A stretch of 9,224 nt of DNA, taken from assembly GCA_030043575.1 (NCBI GenBank), contig JASHXK010000214.1, positions 1 through 9,224 of the forward strand. The letters run 5' to 3'. The translations under genes were made by a program, and so were the position numbers. Every line of letters starts with the position of its first letter. The first letter of the stretch is position 1. Below, piece after piece: positions 6,418 to 9,224 of this stretch. The notes under the pieces are model-generated. The model worked only from the letters and a program-made list of their open reading frames with translations, searched no databases and was not told where the DNA came from. Source of the stretch: Terriglobales bacterium. GTDB taxonomy: Bacteria > Acidobacteriota > Terriglobia > Terriglobales > Acidobacteriaceae.

Positions 6418-6423
6418 TATAAT
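6418..6423 (+). promoter_or_regulatory. Consensus -10 box 14 nt before the aminotransferase start
   Basis: TATAAT is a perfect -10 hexamer. Its distance to ATG 6438 puts the predicted transcription start near 6430, leaving a leader of only about 8 nt. No recognisable -35 is seen at 16-18 nt spacing. Only a weak AGG (6428-6430) precedes the ATG, too close to the predicted 5' end to be a normal Shine-Dalgarno. Confidence 0.55.
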
Positions 6424-6437
6424 CCATAGGTTTGCCT

Positions 6438-7625
6438 ATGACTACTACACAGACGGAACTGCGCCTTGCTAAGCGGATGTCGCGGCTGGGAACTGAGACG
6501 GCCTTCGAAGTTCTGGTCCGCGCCCGCGCCCTGGAAAAACAAGGGAAAAACATTATTCACCTCGAGATCGGCGAGCCCGACATGGACACGCCTGCCAACG
6601 TGATCGAAGCCGGCGTCAACGCGCTGCGCAGCGGCTACACGCACTACGGGCCCGCGGCCGGGCTACCGGAGCTGCGCCAGGCCATCGCCGCGGAAGTCTC
6701 CGCTTCGCGCGGCATCAAGGTCGCGCCGGAAGAGGTCATCATCGTTCCCGGCGGCAAGCCGATCATCTTTTTCACCATGCTGGCGCTGGTGGAGGAGGGT
6801 GACGAGGTTATCTATCCGAATCCCGGCTTCCCGATTTACGAGTCGATGATCAACTTCCTGAGCGCGAAGGCGGTGCCGGTCGCGCTGCGCGAGGAAAACG
6901 ATTTCCGGCTGGACGTCAACGAACTGAAGAGCCTGATCAACGATCGCACCAAGCTGATCATCCTGAACTCGCCGCAGAATCCCACTGGCGGCATCATCAC
7001 CAAGAGCGATGTTCAGGACATTGCCGCCGCAATCGGCGATCGCGACATCATGGTGCTGAGCGACGAAATCTACAGCCGCCTGACCTTCGAAGGCGAGCCG
7101 TACAGCATCGCGTCGGTTCCTGGCTTTAAGGACCGCACGATCATTCTGACGGGATTCTCGAAGACCTACTCGATGACTGGCTGGCGGCTGGGTTACGGCG
7201 TGATGCGCGCAGATCTGGCGGCGCAGTTCGCGCGCCTGCAGACCAACTCGACTTCCTGCACGGCGACGTTCACCCAGATCGCCGGCGTGGAAGCAGTAAA
7301 CGGCGATCAGAGCGAGCCCGAGAAGATGCGCCGCGAATTCCAGCGGCGACGCGATGTCTTCGTGAAAGGCTTGAACCAGATCAAGGGGTTTTCGTGCCGC
7401 ATGCCGAAGGGTGCGTTCTACACCTTTCCCAACATCACGCAGACCGGCTGGCCGTCGAAGAAACTGGCCGATGCGCTGCTCGACGATGTGGGCGTGGCGG
7501 GGTTGTCGGGCACGGCGTTCGGCGCGTTCGGCGAAGGCTACATGCGATTCAGCACGGCCAACTCGATCGTGAATCTGCAGGAAGCGCTGAACCGAATTGA
7601 GGACTGGACAAAGAAGAAGCTGTAG
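6438..7625 (+). CDS. Pyridoxal-phosphate-dependent aminotransferase, class I/II (fold type I)
   Basis: The product is 395 residues from ATG 6438. An in-frame TTG at 6432 would add two residues but fits the -10 box less well. The full fold-type I set is visible: T-H-Y-G-P-A-A-G-L-P-E-L-R near 70, the P-G-G-K-P-I cofactor-phosphate loop, N-S-P-Q-N-P-T-G with Asn181 of the conserved block, D-E-I-Y with Asp209 and Tyr212 contacting the pyridine ring, G-F-S-K-T-Y-S-M-T-G-W-R with Lys242 as the Schiff-base lysine, and Arg370 in Y-M-R-F-S as the expected substrate-carboxylate ligand. It is full length with no missing residue and should be a cytosolic enzyme moving an amino group between an amino acid and a 2-oxoacid. 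Aspartate, alanine or aromatic specificity cannot be assigned from sequence. It is monocistronic, with its own promoter, and is convergent with the RND gene. Confidence 0.93.
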   Translation: MTTTQTELRLAKRMSRLGTETAFEVLVRARALEKQGKNIIHLEIGEPDMDTPANVIEAGVNALRSGYTHYGPAAGLPELRQAIAAEVSASRGIKVAPEEVIIVPGGKPIIFFTMLALVEEGDEVIYPNPGFPIYESMINFLSAKAVPVALREENDFRLDVNELKSLINDRTKLIILNSPQNPTGGIITKSDVQDIAAAIGDRDIMVLSDEIYSRLTFEGEPYSIASVPGFKDRTIILTGFSKTYSMTGWRLGYGVMRADLAAQFARLQTNSTSCTATFTQIAGVEAVNGDQSEPEKMRREFQRRRDVFVKGLNQIKGFSCRMPKGAFYTFPNITQTGWPSKKLADALLDDVGVAGLSGTAFGAFGEGYMRFSTANSIVNLQEALNRIEDWTKKKL

Positions 7626-7637
7626 GTTTGTGTCACG

Positions 7638-7655
7638 GCACGGCTTCCGCCGTGC
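7638..7655. terminator. Perfect hairpin between convergent aminotransferase and RND genes
   Basis: GCACGGC (7638-7644) and GCCGTGC (7649-7655) form a perfect 7-bp GC-rich stem with a TTCC loop, 13 nt after the aminotransferase stop. It is placed where a bidirectional terminator for the convergent genes would be useful, but no T-run follows on either strand. Gene-end hairpins of this sort seem common in acidobacterial genomes, from memory. The rest of 7656-7765 holds no gene. Confidence 0.45.
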
Positions 7656-7765
7656 AGGCGCGAAGTTTACTGGTAGAGCGGGCCGTCAACGCTGTCCTGA
7701 CAATTTGTCATCACGAGCGCGCTTCAGCCCGAGATCGGCATTTCGCCAGAGCTGCGGCGTGTTCA

Positions 7766-9224
7766 CTACACACTCGGCACCGATGCTTTCTCCCGCTCCA
7801 GCATCGTCTTCACAATCACGTACAGCACGGGAATAAAGAACAGATTGAGCACGGTCGACACGATCATTCCGCCGAATACCGTGGTGCCCACCGAATGCCG
7901 GCTTTCCGAGCCGGCTCCGGTCGCAAAGACCAGCGGCAGCACGCCGAGAATAAACGCAAACGAGGTCATCAGGATGGGGCGCAGGCGGATGCGCGCTGCC
8001 TCCACGGCGGCTTCTTTTACCGACAGCCCTTTGTGGCGCAACTGCTCGGCGAATTCCACGATCAGAATGCCGTTCTTCGACGCCAGGCCGATCAGCATCA
8101 CCAATCCGATCTGACAGTAGACGTCGTTGAGCAAGCCGCGCGCCGCTTGCGCGAGCAACGCGCCCAGCATCGCCATCGGCACGCTTAGCATGATGATGAA
8201 CGGCAGCACAAAGCTTTCGTACTGTGCCGACAACGTTAGATACACCAATAGCAACCCCAGGCTGAACAGCAGCGCCGACTGTTTGCCCGACTTGATCTCC
8301 TCCAGCGAGAGTCCCGACCACGAGTAGTTAAAGCCCAGCGGCAAGTGCTGCGCGACGCTGTCCATCGCCTGAATCGCCTGCCCGGAGCTGTATCCCGGCG
8401 CGGCCGAGCCATTGATTTCCGCCGAGCGAAATAGGTTGTAGTGGCTGATCACCTGCGGCGACGTCGACTCGGTGATGTTTACCACATTGTCCAGGGAGAT
8501 CATCTGGTTGTCGTCGGCGCGAACATAGAATTCGCGAATGTCGCGCGGCCGGCGCCGGAAGGTCTGGTCGGCCTGCACGTATACGCGATAGGCGCGATTG
8601 TTGAAGTCGAAATCGTTCACATACGCCGAGCCCAGGTAGACCTGCAGCGCGTCAGTGATCTGCTGGATGGGCACTTGCAAGCTGCGGGCCTTGGCGCGGT
8701 CGATGTTGACGACGAACTGCGGATCGTTGGCGGTGAAGGCGCTGAATAAGCCGCTCAGATCCTTGCGCGAGTTGCCTTCGCGCACCAGATTCTGCGTGAC
8801 GTTGTAGAGTTCCTGGACCGTGTTGCCGCCCTCGTCCTGCACCTCAAAGGTGAAGCCGCCAAAGGCGCTGATGCCGGAGATCGCCGGCGGCAGGAAGGGG
8901 AACGCCTGCACTTCCGTGAGTTGGCTCAAAGGGCCGCGCAAGCGGTTGACAACCGCTGCTGCCGACTCGTCCTTACCCTTGCGCTTGGCGGCATTGGCCA
9001 GATTCAGGAAGATCATGCCTTTGTTGGCGCCGCTTCCGCTGAAGCTGAAGCCAACAACGCTGAAGGCCCCGGTGATGTCCTTCTCCTGCGCGCACACTGC
9101 TTCCACCTGACGCATGGCCTGCGAGGTGTACTCCACCGAGGCTCCCTGCGGCGCCTGCACCGTGATCATGAACCAGCCCTGGTCTTCGTCGGGAACAAAG
9201 CCGGTCGGCACCATCTTGTAGACC
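7766..9224 (-). CDS. RND efflux transporter permease subunit, HAE1/AcrB-like, C-terminal half (5' end off window)
   Basis: The frame runs from the right edge to a TAG at 7768-7766, giving 485 visible residues of an expected 1,030-1,080. The ATG at 9214 is internal: V-Y-K precedes it and the block P-T-G-F-V-P-D-E-D-Q-G-W matches the region near residue 565 of AcrB. What follows is the second porter/docking half, then membrane helices equivalent to TM8-12, with G-L-A-S-K-N-G-I-L-I-V-E-F containing the TM10 lysine of the proton relay (codon 8077-8075). The two Asp of TM4 lie outside. The pump would sit in the inner membrane and, with a periplasmic adaptor and outer-membrane channel, expel amphiphilic drugs, dyes or lipids in exchange for protons. 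The gene ends with a short hydrophilic tail (L-E-R-E-K-A-S-V-P-S-V). No partner genes are visible; they may lie beyond the right edge. Confidence 0.93.
   Translation of the reverse strand, partial: VYKMVPTGFVPDEDQGWFMITVQAPQGASVEYTSQAMRQVEAVCAQEKDITGAFSVVGFSFSGSGANKGMIFLNLANAAKRKGKDESAAAVVNRLRGPLSQLTEVQAFPFLPPAISGISAFGGFTFEVQDEGGNTVQELYNVTQNLVREGNSRKDLSGLFSAFTANDPQFVVNIDRAKARSLQVPIQQITDALQVYLGSAYVNDFDFNNRAYRVYVQADQTFRRRPRDIREFYVRADDNQMISLDNVVNITESTSPQVISHYNLFRSAEINGSAAPGYSSGQAIQAMDSVAQHLPLGFNYSWSGLSLEEIKSGKQSALLFSLGLLLVYLTLSAQYESFVLPFIIMLSVPMAMLGALLAQAARGLLNDVYCQIGLVMLIGLASKNGILIVEFAEQLRHKGLSVKEAAVEAARIRLRPILMTSFAFILGVLPLVFATGAGSESRHSVGTTVFGGMIVSTVLNLFFIPVLYVIVKTMLEREKASVPSV

Noticed and set aside
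6432..6437. TTG at 6432 as the aminotransferase start
   Set aside because: ATG two codons later is a better start codon and agrees with the TATAAT box spacing.
7705..7736. Stretch resembling intergenic TGTCATCC-GAGCG-type repeats of some acidobacterial genomes
   Set aside because: Resemblance is from memory and degenerate; without a genome search it cannot be called a repeat.
7766..9214. ATG at 9214 as the true start of the RND gene
   Set aside because: The frame stays open to the window edge and residues before and after the ATG match the middle of AcrB-like proteins, so the gene is truncated by the window, not a natural half-pump.

Overview
This 9.2 kb window looks like chromosome from an Acidobacteriota relative (Terriglobia/Koribacter-like). 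That placement is an inference from three things: the high-GC coding style, the gene types (an M48 peptidase with a Ser/Thr-rich tail, GloVer-repeat secreted protein, carboxypeptidase-regulatory-like exported protein, HAE1-type RND pump), and TATAAT-like boxes sitting directly against start codons. No rRNA, tRNA, insertion sequence, phage gene or CRISPR array was seen.

Layout. Positions 1-133 (minus) hold the N-terminus of a HicB-like antitoxin that runs off the left edge. A divergent intergenic region follows, then six plus-strand genes: a secreted M48 zinc metalloprotease (383-2038), a small exported protein with a carboxypeptidase-regulatory-like fold (2084-2533), an OsmC-family protein (2699-3133), a GT39/PMT-like membrane glycosyltransferase overlapping OsmC by 4 nt (3130-4677), a secreted seven-repeat GloVer protein (4884-6146) and a fold-type I PLP-dependent aminotransferase (6438-7625). 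A convergent RND efflux pump inner-membrane subunit (7766 to the right edge, minus) is cut at its N-terminus.

The genes do not form an obvious single pathway. The M48 protease, the regulatory-like protein and the GloVer protein are exported, the glycosyltransferase and RND pump sit in the inner membrane, and OsmC and the aminotransferase are cytosolic. Only OsmC and the glycosyltransferase are clearly coupled. I found no convincing new defence or mobile system. The most interesting signals are: (i) four copies of an R-P-T-L-K-R-type short motif in the protease's disordered tail, (ii) an inverted pair of degenerate heptamer arrays upstream of OsmC, (iii) three genes that look leaderless, with a -10 box 6-14 nt before the start codon and no clear Shine-Dalgarno, and (iv) eight cysteines confined to the first half of the GloVer protein.
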